Positions 34,541 to 43,396 of a stretch of DNA of 64,000 nucleotides are shown here, piece by piece. The DNA comes from Collinsella aerofaciens (GTDB lineage Bacteria > Actinomycetota > Coriobacteriia > Coriobacteriales > Coriobacteriaceae), in the NCBI RefSeq assembly GCF_002736145.1, contig NZ_CP024160.1, positions 1,302,001-1,366,000 on the forward strand, in the 5' to 3' direction. The notes under the pieces are model-generated. The model was not told where the DNA came from. It did not search any database and was given only the letters and a program-made list of their open reading frames with translations. The position numbers and the translations under genes are program-made. Numbering within the stretch: the stretch's first letter is position 1; each line of letters begins with the position of its first letter.

Positions 34541-35926
34541 TTAGAGCTCCACGCTTTCGGCGCCGTTGATGGTTAGGTTGCGCTCGTAGAAGGCGGTGAG
34601 GGCGCGGATGGCGTACATCACGTCGCGTACGCCGCCGGTCTCGTAGCTCGAGTGCATGGCCAGCTGCGGCAGGCCCACGTCCACGGCATGCATGCTCGCC
34701 TGCATATTGGACAGGTTACCGAGCGTGGAGCCGCCGGCCATATCGCTCTTGTTGGCGAAGGCCTGCGTGGGCACGTCGGCGTCATCGCAAATAGCCTGGA
34801 ACACCGCGCGGCTAAAGGCATCGGTGCAGTAGTGCTGGTTGGCGGCCTCCTTGATGACGATGCCGCCGTTGAGCACAACCTGGTTGCGGGCGTCGCACTT
34901 CTCGGCGTGGTTGGGGTGCACGGCATGCGCGTTGTCGCAGCTCACGAGCATCGAAGCGGCAAGGGCGCGATGGTACGACTCGTCGTCAAAGCCCAGCGAT
35001 CCGTTAATGCGGCGCAGCGCGTCGGCCAAGAACGTCGACATGGCGCCCTGCTTGGTCTCGGAGCCAACTTCCTCGTTATCAAAGCAGCAGAAGACCGAAA
35101 CGTCGTGCGCGTTCTCGGCACCCAAAAATGCCTGCAGCGAGGTGTAGGCGCAGGCCAGGTCGTCGAGCTTGGGCGTCGAGATAAACTCGTCGGCCCAGCC
35201 CCAAATGCGCGCATCCTGACGATTGACCAGGAACAGATCGCGGCCCAAAATCTGCTCGGGCTCAACGTCCAGCTCGTCGGCGATCAGGGCGTCAAAGTCG
35301 CCCTGCTTAAGGTCACCAGCGCTGATGAGCGGGCACAGGTCAACGGCTCGGTTGGGAGCAAAGCCCTCGTTGACGCCACGGTTCATGTGGATGGCGAGGC
35401 TCGGGATGATGGCGACCTCGCGCTCGGTGGCAAGCAAGCGACTCTCAATGCGGTCACCCTCGCGCACCAACACGCGGCCCGCGAGCGCCAGCGGGCGATC
35501 GAACCAGGTGTAGTCGATCATGCCGCCGTAGGCCTCGGTGTTCAGGCGCAGCGTCTCGCCCGCGCCGTCAAGCTCAGGCACGGCCTTGACCTTAAACGTC
35601 GGCGAATCGCTGTGCGACGCCGTGAGCTGAAAATGATAGTCACCGGCAACGCCGTCCTCGCCCCACGTCGCGGCCAGGTCCTCGCCCACCTTAAAGGCGA
35701 TAACGCTCGAGGTGTTGCGCTGCGTGTAATAACGCCCGCCCGGCTCGATATCCCACGCCGCGTTCTCGGGCAGGTAGGTAAAGCCCGCCTCGTCGAGCTC
35801 GGCCATAATGGTCGCCGCCGTATGGAACATGCTGGGGCATGCCTCGATAAAGTCGATAAGGTCGTTGGCGGCCTCGATATCGTCGGCCGTCACGTGCGCG
35901 CGCTCGGGCGTTTCCTGATCCGTCAT
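34541..35926 (-). CDS. M18 family aminopeptidase (aspartyl aminopeptidase type)
   Basis: 461 residues from ATG 35926, which follows AAAGGGGAG; an upstream in-frame ATG would add 37 unlike residues. M18 features in order: SHSDSPTFKVK (metal His, Asp), the DDL metal Asp region, CFDNEEVGS (catalytic Glu pair), and a late HSSYETGG with the last metal His. Cytoplasmic di-zinc exopeptidase that removes N-terminal acidic residues from peptides, as part of peptide turnover. Monocistronic, divergent from the Ntn hydrolase gene. Confidence 0.93.
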   Translation of the reverse strand: MTDQETPERAHVTADDIEAANDLIDFIEACPSMFHTAATIMAELDEAGFTYLPENAAWDIEPGGRYYTQRNTSSVIAFKVGEDLAATWGEDGVAGDYHFQLTASHSDSPTFKVKAVPELDGAGETLRLNTEAYGGMIDYTWFDRPLALAGRVLVREGDRIESRLLATEREVAIIPSLAIHMNRGVNEGFAPNRAVDLCPLISAGDLKQGDFDALIADELDVEPEQILGRDLFLVNRQDARIWGWADEFISTPKLDDLACAYTSLQAFLGAENAHDVSVFCCFDNEEVGSETKQGAMSTFLADALRRINGSLGFDDESYHRALAASMLVSCDNAHAVHPNHAEKCDARNQVVLNGGIVIKEAANQHYCTDAFSRAVFQAICDDADVPTQAFANKSDMAGGSTLGNLSNMQASMHAVDVGLPQLAMHSSYETGGVRDVMYAIRALTAFYERNLTINGAESVEL

Positions 35927-36087
35927 GCTCTCCCCTTTCGCTGGGTTGATGGTCCCTTCCAGCATACCCCGCCACGCCAGCGCCGCACTCTTCATTCCGC
36001 GCTTAATTCCGCGCCACTCACCAAGTTGAGCCATCATGCCCGCGCTCCTTTTGCGACAATTGCGCTAACAGGACGAGAGGAGCCGTC

Positions 36088-37173
36088 ATGAAGCCACGTA
36101 ACATTGCCATCGCCTGCGGTGTCGCGGGAGCCGCCGTCGGCCTTGCCGCTGCCACCGGCATCGTTTATCACAAGCAAATCAAGTCCGTCGCGTCGCTCAA
36201 ACGCTTGACCGACTATGCGGATGGCTATGACCTGTACGCAATCGACATTGCCTACGACTACGATCTTGATCGCGTCATCGCCGCTGGCGTGCGCGACGAC
36301 CAGGCCTACATCGATGCCGTGGTGGCGCAGGTGTTGCCCGGCGTGCCGGCACATGTCCAGGCGCCCCAGTTTGCCTGCAGCGCTTTTGTCGCCGTAGATG
36401 CCGAAGGCCGCGTGCGCACCGGTCGCAATTACGACTTTAAGGACGACACCTCGGCGCTGCTGGTGCGCAATCACCCGCGCAATGGCTATGCCTCCATCGG
36501 CTTTGCGGCCCTCAATAACCTGGGCGCCAACACTCCGCTTGACTCCGTCGCCGGACGCGCCGCCGCACTCATGGGCCCGTTTGCCCAGCTCGACGGTGTT
36601 AACGAATACGGCGTGTCCATTGCCGTACTCACCCTGGATTCCAAGCCCTGTGACCAGGACACGCAACGCCCCGTCATCAACACCTCGCTCGCCATCCGCC
36701 TGGTGCTCGACCGCGCGGCTACCACGCAGGAGGCCGTAGACCTGCTTTCCGCCTACGACATGCACGCCATGGCCGGACGCGACTACCACTTCTTTATCAA
36801 CGACGCCGCCGGTGACGCGCGGGTGGTGGAGTGGGATCCGCGCGATCCCAACCGTGCATGCAAGGCAACGCCCGTACGCCAGGTTACGAACTTCTACGCC
36901 TGCTATGGCAACGAAGTGCTGCCCAACCAAAAGAACGGCGAGCTGGGCCATGGCAAGGAACGCGCCATCGCCATCGCCGATGTCCTCGACGCCCATACCG
37001 GCGCCCAAGATGAGGCAGTCGCTTGGAAGGCCCTGCGCGCTGCGGCGCAAAAGCCCAATCCGGAAGACATCACCAGCAACACGCAGTGGTCGGTCGTCTT
37101 TGACAACACCGAGCCCGCTGCCGCCATCACGCTGCGCCGCCACTGGGGCGACGTCGACGCCTTCGCGCTGTAA
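36088..37173 (+). CDS. Membrane-anchored Ntn hydrolase (linear amide C-N hydrolase-like)
   Basis: 361 residues. One N-terminal hydrophobic segment (residues 5-26) is followed by about 70 residues and then Cys97 in ACSAFVAVDAEGRVRTGRNYDF, where Cys followed by GRNYDF is the signature of choloylglycine hydrolase / acid ceramidase / C45-like Ntn enzymes. NEYGVSIA further on matches their conserved Asn region. In bile salt hydrolases Cys is residue 2; here it could only become N-terminal after cleavage of a 96-residue anchored propeptide. It may hydrolyse an N-acyl amide outside the cell. Substrate not determined. Confidence 0.75.
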   Translation: MKPRNIAIACGVAGAAVGLAAATGIVYHKQIKSVASLKRLTDYADGYDLYAIDIAYDYDLDRVIAAGVRDDQAYIDAVVAQVLPGVPAHVQAPQFACSAFVAVDAEGRVRTGRNYDFKDDTSALLVRNHPRNGYASIGFAALNNLGANTPLDSVAGRAAALMGPFAQLDGVNEYGVSIAVLTLDSKPCDQDTQRPVINTSLAIRLVLDRAATTQEAVDLLSAYDMHAMAGRDYHFFINDAAGDARVVEWDPRDPNRACKATPVRQVTNFYACYGNEVLPNQKNGELGHGKERAIAIADVLDAHTGAQDEAVAWKALRAAAQKPNPEDITSNTQWSVVFDNTEPAAAITLRRHWGDVDAFAL

Positions 37174-37242
37174 GGAGCTGGCACCGTCGTCCTTACGCTC
37201 GCCTGACGTTGCTTACATTTCTATACGCTTGAGCTAACACGT

Positions 37243-37275
37243 TTTACCCCCGTATCAACAGTGTGCGGGGGTAAA
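37243..37275. terminator. Hairpin between the Ntn hydrolase and pfk genes
   Basis: TTTACCCCCG pairs perfectly with CGGGGGTAAA around a 13-base loop. It is 70 bases after one stop and 39 before the pfk start, so it could be a terminator or a leader element of pfk. Confidence 0.65.
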
Positions 37276-37313
37276 CTTATGCGCATGTTATAACTTGCCC
37301 GGAAGGATTCATC

Positions 37314-38393
37314 ATGCTTAGGATCGGTCTTCTTACCAGTGGCGGCGACTGCCAGGCGCTCAACGCCACCATGCGCGGCATTGTCAAAACGCTTATGACC
37401 AATAGCGAAGAGCCTATCGAGATCTATGGTTTTGAGGACGGCTACCAGGGCCTTATCTACAGCAGATTCCGTGTTATGACGCCCGCCGATTTTAGCGGCA
37501 TCCTCACCCGCGGCGGCACCATCCTGGGCACGAGCCGCACGCCGTTCAAGCGCTTGGACATTCCCGAGGCCGACGGCGTCGAGAAGGTGCCCGCAATGGT
37601 CCACACCTATCACAAGCTGCAGCTCGACTGCCTGTTTATGCTGGGCGGCAACGGCTCCACCAAGACCGCCAACCGCCTGCGCGAAGAGGGCCTCAACGTT
37701 ATCGCCCTGCCCAAGACCATCGATAACGACACCTGGGGCACCGAGTTGACGTTTGGCTTTACGAGCGCCATCGACGTCGCCACCAAGTGCATCGACGACA
37801 TCCACACTACCGCCTCGAGCCACGGCCGCGTGTTCGTCATCGAAATCATGGGCCACAAGGTCGGATGGATTCCGCTGTACGCCGGCGTCGCGGGCGGCGC
37901 GGACGTCATCCTGATTCCCGAGATCCCCTACGACATGGACAACGTCATCAAGACCATCGAGCATCGCATGGAGACCGGCAGCCGCTTTACCATCGTGGCC
38001 GTCGCCGAGGGCGCCATCTCTAAGGAGGACGCGGCGCTGCCCAAGAAGGAGTACAAGAAGAAGCTCGCCGAGCGTACGAGCCCGTCAATCGTGTACGACA
38101 TCGCCAAGGAGATCGAGGCCAAGACCGGTCGCGAGACCCGCGTCGCCATCCCCGGCCACACGCAGCGCGGCGGCCAGCCCGACGCCCAGGACCGCATTTT
38201 TGCGACCCAGTGCGGCGTCGAGGCAGCGCTCGGTTGCCTACGCGGCGAGTTTGGCTACATGATTGCCCTGCGTGACGGCAAGATGTGCCACATGCCGCTC
38301 GAGGAGGTCGCCGGCAAGCTCAAATATGTCGACCCCCAGAGCGATCTGGTGCGCGAGGCCAAGGCGTTGGGCATCAGCTTCGGCGACGAATAG
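37314..38393 (+). CDS. pfkA: 6-phosphofructokinase
   Basis: 359 residues. N-terminal GLLTSGGDCQALNA, phosphoryl-donor site GGNGSTKTA, catalytic loop PKTIDNDTWG, and the fructose 6-phosphate region GHTQRGGQPDAQD. The residue equal to E. coli Gly104 is Gly, as in ATP-dependent enzymes, whereas Lys in PKTIDND is typical of the long-type group III enzymes of actinobacteria; Asn replaces the usual Asp in GGDGS. It phosphorylates fructose 6-phosphate in glycolysis; ATP is the more likely donor. GGAAGG precedes the ATG. Confidence 0.93.
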   Translation: MLRIGLLTSGGDCQALNATMRGIVKTLMTNSEEPIEIYGFEDGYQGLIYSRFRVMTPADFSGILTRGGTILGTSRTPFKRLDIPEADGVEKVPAMVHTYHKLQLDCLFMLGGNGSTKTANRLREEGLNVIALPKTIDNDTWGTELTFGFTSAIDVATKCIDDIHTTASSHGRVFVIEIMGHKVGWIPLYAGVAGGADVILIPEIPYDMDNVIKTIEHRMETGSRFTIVAVAEGAISKEDAALPKKEYKKKLAERTSPSIVYDIAKEIEAKTGRETRVAIPGHTQRGGQPDAQDRIFATQCGVEAALGCLRGEFGYMIALRDGKMCHMPLEEVAGKLKYVDPQSDLVREAKALGISFGDE

Positions 38394-38419
38394 CCTCGGC
38401 CGAAATCCATCCCATCGGA

Positions 38420-38510
38420 CCCTCCGACCCCGCCCGACGTATTTCGATTTGGCTCCTCCCTTGACTCCGTCAAAGGTCGCCAATCGAAATCGTCGGGCGG
38501 GGTCGGAGGG
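38420..38510. repeat. Long nested hairpin after pfk
   Basis: CCCTCCGACCCCGCCCGACG (38420-38439) is the exact reverse complement of 38491-38510. Inside, ATTTCGATTTGG pairs with CCAATCGAAAT and TTGAC-TCC-GTCAA forms the tip. It starts 27 bases after the pfk stop and is followed by only weak T runs. Confidence 0.9.
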
Positions 38511-38574
38511 CCCTGCGTTTACATACTCGCCGAGGCTATTCGTCTTCTTGCTGCGGGTGCCTGATCTGAAATTA

Positions 38575-38642
38575 AGTTGCGGTGAAACAGTTCCTGCTTA
38601 GCCTGCAAATGGCTGAATCTAGAAACTATTCCACCGCAACTT
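38575..38642. repeat. GTTGCGG hairpin repeat (copy 2)
   Basis: AGTTGCGGTGAAACAGTTCC at the left and ACTATTCCACCGCAACTTTT at the right. Same family as 32188, 39791 and 57918. Further on (38705-38785) two loosely similar phrases, GGTTGCTACCGGTAG and GGTCGCTACCGGTTG, form a direct repeat ahead of the next gene. Confidence 0.93.
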
Positions 38643-38824
38643 TTGACCCGGGCTCTTAGCTGTTGCGCGCACTGACATTTGTCACATAATTGCTGGTCAT
38701 GATGGTTGCTACCGGTAGTTGCGGTAGGGTTGGGGCAGATTCTAACTAGAAATGGTGGTCGCTACCGGTTGTTCTCGGCATACTCGGCTCATTCGATTAC
38801 GGTCACTACATGAAAGGAACTGCT

Positions 38825-39745
38825 ATGGATCTTGCAATGGCACAGCGGCTCGTTGACCGCCGCAAGGCTGCCGGGCTTTCTCAGGAGGCGCTTGCTGCCC
38901 AGCTGGGCGTAAGCCGCCAGGCTGTTAGTAAATGGGAGCGCAGTGAGTCCTCACCCGATACCGATAACCTCATTGCGCTCGCCGCGCTGTATGACGTGTC
39001 GTTGGACGAGCTGCTATATGGGGAGGCGGCCAACGATGCCGACGACCTGGAAGACGGTAGCGCCGACACCGAGACGGCGGATGTGGCTGACGAGGCTGAG
39101 GATTCTGCCGGGCACGCCGATTGCGGCGACAAACCACTTGTCGATATTTCCCTCGCGCGCGGTATCCACGTCATTGATCCCAATAAAGGCGAGGAAGTCC
39201 ATGTTGGTTGGAGCGGCATCCATGTGACCAACGAGCGCAAGGGCGAAGAGGTGCATGTGGGGCCGGGCGGCGTGCATATCGATACGCTTGAGGACGACGG
39301 ACATAGCGTGCGTACCAATGACGACGGCACCGTCACCATCGACGGCGAGACGTTTTCCAGCTGGAAGGAAGCACACGACAAGCTCGACCATCATGGCAAG
39401 CATTTCCACACCAAGGTCGGACGTGCATGGAACAAATTCCCCTTCCCCGCACTTGTCACTCTCGCCTATCTGGTGCTCGGCATTGTCTACGGCACATGGG
39501 GCATGGGGCTTTTCCTCGTCTTTCTGGTTCCCGTCTACTACGCGATTGGTGACTTCATCGATCGGCGCCACCTGTCTAAGCTGATCGAGGCCATCTACCC
39601 GGCAGCCGCCATCGCTTGGTTCCTCTACATGTGGCTCTGTTTGGGACAGCCCCATCCTGCATGGATCATCCTCATCACGATTCCCGTCATAAAGGCGCTC
39701 ATGCGCTGGTGCCGCAAACAATGGAAGCACCGCAAACAGGCCTAA
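38825..39745 (+). CDS. XRE-type regulator with repeats and C-terminal membrane segments
   Basis: 306 residues from ATG 38825, preceded by GAAAGGAA. Residues 5-60 are a helix-turn-helix of the XRE type (LSQEALAAQLGVSRQAVSKW) as in many Firmicutes and actinobacterial membrane-bound regulators. An acidic linker follows, then two near repeats (GEEVHVGWSGIHV, GEEVHVGPGGVHI), a His-rich stretch (DHHGKHFHTK) and about four membrane segments at the C terminus. A DNA-binding protein tied to the membrane suggests direct envelope sensing; target genes unknown. Confidence 0.85.
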   Translation: MDLAMAQRLVDRRKAAGLSQEALAAQLGVSRQAVSKWERSESSPDTDNLIALAALYDVSLDELLYGEAANDADDLEDGSADTETADVADEAEDSAGHADCGDKPLVDISLARGIHVIDPNKGEEVHVGWSGIHVTNERKGEEVHVGPGGVHIDTLEDDGHSVRTNDDGTVTIDGETFSSWKEAHDKLDHHGKHFHTKVGRAWNKFPFPALVTLAYLVLGIVYGTWGMGLFLVFLVPVYYAIGDFIDRRHLSKLIEAIYPAAAIAWFLYMWLCLGQPHPAWIILITIPVIKALMRWCRKQWKHRKQA

Positions 39746-39790
39746 CACGCTCCGACCCACCAGCACCCAACCACCCCCGCCCTTCTTCTA

Positions 39791-39859
39791 AGTTGCGGTG
39801 AAATAGGGACTGTTTTGAAGCTCCAAAGCGCCAAACAGTCCGTATATCACCGCAACTTA
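39791..39859. repeat. GTTGCGG hairpin repeat (copy 3)
   Basis: AAGTTGCGGTGAAATAGGGA and, at the right, GTCCGTATATCACCGCAACT. The outer 12 bases are the same as in other copies; the inner stem differs on both sides together. Confidence 0.93.
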
Positions 39860-39916
39860 CAAACAACTGGATCAGTTCCGGCACGGAGATTAGCATTGAG
39901 CTGACCGCGCGCCAAG

Positions 39917-40065
39917 AAAAGGGCCTATTTACTACGTTTAACTCGAGAGGGCCGACCATACCCGCCTTTTCCGAAAATTGGCAAGCCCTCTACCTGCGGT
40001 TTTAATTTCATAATCTTTGTCATGGTTGAGGGTGTGGTAGCAAACGTAGTAGATAGGCCCATTTT
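39917..40065. repeat. 149-bp element with 23-bp terminal inverted repeats
   Basis: AAAAGGGCCTATTTACTACG then TTT (39917-39939) matches the reverse complement of 40042-40065 except for two or three positions. The interior can pair again (GAGAGGGC with GCCCTC). No sensible coding frame inside. It fills most of the 440-base gap between the XRE gene and the small hypothetical gene. Confidence 0.8.
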
Positions 40066-40188
40066 GTGGCATACGACCCATTCAAGCCCAATCTCGAAGG
40101 CTAAAGAGAGCCTCTCATCCACGCCTGTGAGCGAAAACCAAATAGAATGAAAGGCAAATGGAAAGCCCGTTTGACGAGCGGAGGACAT

Positions 40189-40509
40189 ATGCGCGACGTA
40201 GCCGAAAGCGACTGGAAGCTGTTTAAGAAAATGCTTCCTCAATGGCAAGAACGTTATATGGAAAAGCTCATCGGCCAGTACGTTGAGATACTGAACGGCG
40301 ACAGTGAAGCGTCCAGTAGATTTTGGGCACTAGAAGAGCACCTCAATAGAGACAAGCTGTCCTCAGGCGTAATTGCAAACGACCTTCGCCGCAGCACAAT
40401 GCACCGCGAGATAGCCAATTTGCTTATCGACAGCGTGATCACCCTTGACGACCTTGACGGTTTTACCGAGGACATTAAGAGCTATGCGCAACACTGGATT
40501 GGCCAGTAA
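40189..40509 (+). CDS. Small conserved-looking hypothetical protein
   Basis: 106 residues from ATG 40189, which follows GCGGAGGACAT; a longer frame to 40147 lacks a ribosome-binding site. All-helical, charged, with a Trp/Phe-rich start (SDWKLFKKMLPQWQERYMEKL) and a middle ASSRFWALEEHLNRDK. I have seen similar roughly 100-residue proteins in anaerobes annotated only as hypothetical. No membrane segment. Convergent with the FtsX-type permease; a REP-like hairpin between the two may act as terminator for both. Confidence 0.75.
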   Translation: MRDVAESDWKLFKKMLPQWQERYMEKLIGQYVEILNGDSEASSRFWALEEHLNRDKLSSGVIANDLRRSTMHREIANLLIDSVITLDDLDGFTEDIKSYAQHWIGQ

Positions 40510-40584
40510 GAGCACTGAACGGCAGACATCCCCAGCAAAACGGGGCAAACGCCGGGCCACCTAATGGTTGTCCGGCGTTTGCCC

Positions 40585-40627
40585 AGATAAAACCTGCCAA
40601 AATAAACCTGTCCCTTTTTGGCAGGTT
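40585..40627. repeat. REP-like hairpin, type GATAAAACCTGCC (copy 4)
   Basis: AGATAAAACCTGCCAAAATA then AACCTGTCCCTTTTTGGCAG GTT. Lies between two convergent genes and ends inside the last codon of the permease gene; the symmetric AAAA/TTTT flanks would let it terminate transcription both ways. Confidence 0.93.
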
Positions 40628-43391
40628 ACTCGGCGCTCTTGAGGGCGCCGACCATGTCGATCTTATTGAGGGTGCGATTGGTAGCGAGGTTGACGATAAA
40701 CGTAAAGGCAAAGGCCAGCAGAACGGATAACACGTAGCTCAGCGGCTCGACCTCAACGTCAAAGTACAATGACGGCATCTGCAAGATGTACGTAAAGCTC
40801 TCGGCCAGCGCACCGCCCAGCGGTACGCCCAGCGCGGCTCCGATCGCCGTAAGAATCAACGTCTCCTTGTTGACATAATGGTGCACCTCGCCACGACGGA
40901 AGCCCAGCACCTTGATAGTCGCCAGCTCGCGTTCGCGCTCCGAGATGTTGGTGTTAGACAACGTAAATACCACCACAAACGACAGGCAGGCCGCCATAAA
41001 GGTCACAAGCACCACGACCGAATTGATAATCGTAAAGTTTGCCTCATAGTTTTCCCAATGCTCGGCGGTACTCGACAGCGTAATCCAACCATCGCTCTTA
41101 AGACGGTTGGTAAACGCAATCTGATCAGCCGACGAACCCTTAAGCAGCGCAAGGATGCCGTTGAGGCGCGCGCTTCGACCGAACGCGCGCTCATAGGTGC
41201 CCTGCGTCATGTAAAGCGTGTTGCCCAGATAGTTGAGCGAAATGTCGCTGACTTTGACCTTGGCAACATTGAGCGACGAATCCTGGACGTGAGCCGTGTC
41301 GCCCGGCTTGATCCCCAGCACCAGCTGAGAGCTCTTGCTCAAATACACATCCCCGTCACGCAGGGCGAGCGGTTCTTTGGACTCATCCTCCAGGCGCACG
41401 TAATCGCCCAAGTCACCCGTGCGGTCGTCGGGAATCACGATGAGCTGCACGGTCTCGCTCTTACCGCCAAATGTAAAGATGACGTTGTCTGTCATAATCG
41501 GCAGCGTCGAAGTCACGGTCACGTTGGAATCCTTGGCTGCACTGCGCTCATCCAACGCCGCGCACGTCTGCGAAAAATCATCGGGGTTGGCGACCGCCAG
41601 CAAATCGTAGCGTGTGATGTGGCCGTACTGCTTGGGCGACAGCGCGACCGACGTATCACGGATGCCCATGCCGCAAATCACAAGCGCCGTGCAGCCCGCA
41701 ATGCCAAAGATGGTCATAAAGGCGCGCTTTTTGTAGCGGAACAGGTTACGCGCTGCCACCTTGTTCAAAAAGCCCATGCGGCGCCAGACAAAGCCGATGC
41801 GCTCAAGCAAGATGCGCGAGCCGGCGCGCGGGGCCTTGGGGCGCATGAGCGAGGCAGGGGTCTCGGCCATCTCGTGGCGGCAGGCGATAATCGTGGCTCC
41901 CACCACGCCCACGGCAAACAGCGCCACCGAGACGATTGAGGACACGATGTCGTACGAAAGTAGCATCTGGGGCAGCGAGTACATGTCGTCGAACACCGTA
42001 AACAAGAACAGCGGCAGACCCACAAATCCGATGATATTGCCGAGCACGCCACCGATCAGACACGCCCACAGCGAGTAGTCCACATATTTGGACAGGATAC
42101 GCCCGCGTGAATAGCCGAGCGCCTTGTACAGGCCAATAAGCGTGCGCTCCTCCTCGACCATGCGGGTGGCGGTGGTGAGGCTGATAAGCACGGCGACGAT
42201 AAAGAAGATGAACGGGAACACCGTGGCGATGGCCTCGATCGAAGAACTATCGCTCTCGACGCTCGAGTAGCTTGCGATATTGCCGCGGTCCTGGATGTAC
42301 CAGGTGCATTCACCCAGGTCAGAGAGCTCGGCGCGGGCATCGGCAAACTGCTGGTCGGCGGCGGCACGGCGCTGGTCCAGGTCGGCTTGCGCCTGCGCAC
42401 GCTCGTCGCTGCCCTCGGCCATGCGATTGATGTTGTCCTGCTCGATCCCAAAGACCATATTCGCCTGACGCTCAGCCGCGTCCAAGCTCGCCGGCGTGTC
42501 GACCGTCAGCTCCTGGGCGCGCGCCTTCTCATGCTCCTCGCGGATCTTCTCGATATTGCCCTTGACCTCATTGATCTTTGCCGAGTAGGCATCCGAATAG
42601 GAGTTGAGGCTCTTGGCTCCCTCGACGACCACATGGACAGCGGAGTAGGAAGAAGATGTCGCGGCATCCTCGCTCACGTAGAACTTGTAGTCCGCAGTCG
42701 AAGCAGCGCGAAAGGCGTTGACTGTCGAGTCGGAGCTCACATCAGTAGGATCGAGAACCTCGGCCGTAATGGTGTAATCGCCCGCGGCAAATTGATCCTT
42801 GGCACTTTGGTTGGACGAGCTCGCGTCATTGGCGGCAAAGCTCACCGTATCGCCGATTTTCTTGCCCGAAGCCTTCAAAAAACGTGAGGTCACTGCCACT
42901 TCGCCCGAAGTCTCGGGCAGCTCGCCGCGTACTAGCACCGGTTGGTCAATATTCTCTTTGGAGAGGCTCTGTACGACGACACGCTCGCGCGTCGTGCCCA
43001 CGGCGGTATAGGCGGTCTCGGTATAGATGCCCTCGGCCGTCTCGACGCCATCGACCTCTTGGATCGCAGCAAGATCGTCATCGGTCAGACCATAGGTCGA
43101 CTGCACGTTGATGTCATAAACATTCTGCTGGTCAAAGTAAGCGTCAACCGAATCGCACAAGTCCTCGCAGCCCGCTTTGAGGCCGCACATCACGCTCACA
43201 CCGAGCGCGGTGATGACCACGATGGATAAGAAGCGCTTAAGACTGCCTCGGATTGTGCGGTAGATGCCACGGCGAAAAACCGTCGGCACCATATCGTTTG
43301 AGCTTTGGGCGGTGCGGTAGGTCGTAAAATCCTGCTCGCGCTCCGTGTTCTGCGCATCGCGGCGTTGGCTGTTTTGGCGGTCTTGGTCCAT
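40626..43391 (-). CDS. MacB/FtsX-type ABC transporter permease with coiled coil
   Basis: 921 residues from ATG 43391, six bases after the ATPase gene ends. One membrane segment near residue 60, a long extracellular domain including a coiled coil (roughly 270-370, EKIREEHEKARAQE, RAQAQADLDQRRAAADQQ), then two FtsX blocks: three membrane segments around 390-520 (TTATRMVEEERTLIGLYKALG) and three at the C terminus (SERERELATIKVLGFRRGE). This is the large mechanotransmission-type permease typical of Gram-positive cells. With the adjacent ATPase it probably moves lipids or peptides, or regulates an extracellular enzyme. Confidence 0.88.
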   Translation of the reverse strand: MDQDRQNSQRRDAQNTEREQDFTTYRTAQSSNDMVPTVFRRGIYRTIRGSLKRFLSIVVITALGVSVMCGLKAGCEDLCDSVDAYFDQQNVYDINVQSTYGLTDDDLAAIQEVDGVETAEGIYTETAYTAVGTTRERVVVQSLSKENIDQPVLVRGELPETSGEVAVTSRFLKASGKKIGDTVSFAANDASSSNQSAKDQFAAGDYTITAEVLDPTDVSSDSTVNAFRAASTADYKFYVSEDAATSSSYSAVHVVVEGAKSLNSYSDAYSAKINEVKGNIEKIREEHEKARAQELTVDTPASLDAAERQANMVFGIEQDNINRMAEGSDERAQAQADLDQRRAAADQQFADARAELSDLGECTWYIQDRGNIASYSSVESDSSSIEAIATVFPFIFFIVAVLISLTTATRMVEEERTLIGLYKALGYSRGRILSKYVDYSLWACLIGGVLGNIIGFVGLPLFLFTVFDDMYSLPQMLLSYDIVSSIVSVALFAVGVVGATIIACRHEMAETPASLMRPKAPRAGSRILLERIGFVWRRMGFLNKVAARNLFRYKKRAFMTIFGIAGCTALVICGMGIRDTSVALSPKQYGHITRYDLLAVANPDDFSQTCAALDERSAAKDSNVTVTSTLPIMTDNVIFTFGGKSETVQLIVIPDDRTGDLGDYVRLEDESKEPLALRDGDVYLSKSSQLVLGIKPGDTAHVQDSSLNVAKVKVSDISLNYLGNTLYMTQGTYERAFGRSARLNGILALLKGSSADQIAFTNRLKSDGWITLSSTAEHWENYEANFTIINSVVVLVTFMAACLSFVVVFTLSNTNISERERELATIKVLGFRRGEVHHYVNKETLILTAIGAALGVPLGGALAESFTYILQMPSLYFDVEVEPLSYVLSVLLAFAFTFIVNLATNRTLNKIDMVGALKSAE

Positions 43392-43396
43392 GGGCG

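Noticed and set aside
36088-37173. Bile salt hydrolase call for the Ntn hydrolase
   Set aside because: The Cys/GRNYDF signature is shared by several amide hydrolase families, the Cys is not at position 2, and substrate-specific residues cannot be judged without alignment. Kept as a general amide hydrolase.
39925-40248. 107-codon frame on the minus strand
   Set aside because: It crosses the terminal inverted repeats of the 149-bp element and overlaps the start of the better supported small gene at 40189; no ribosome-binding site.
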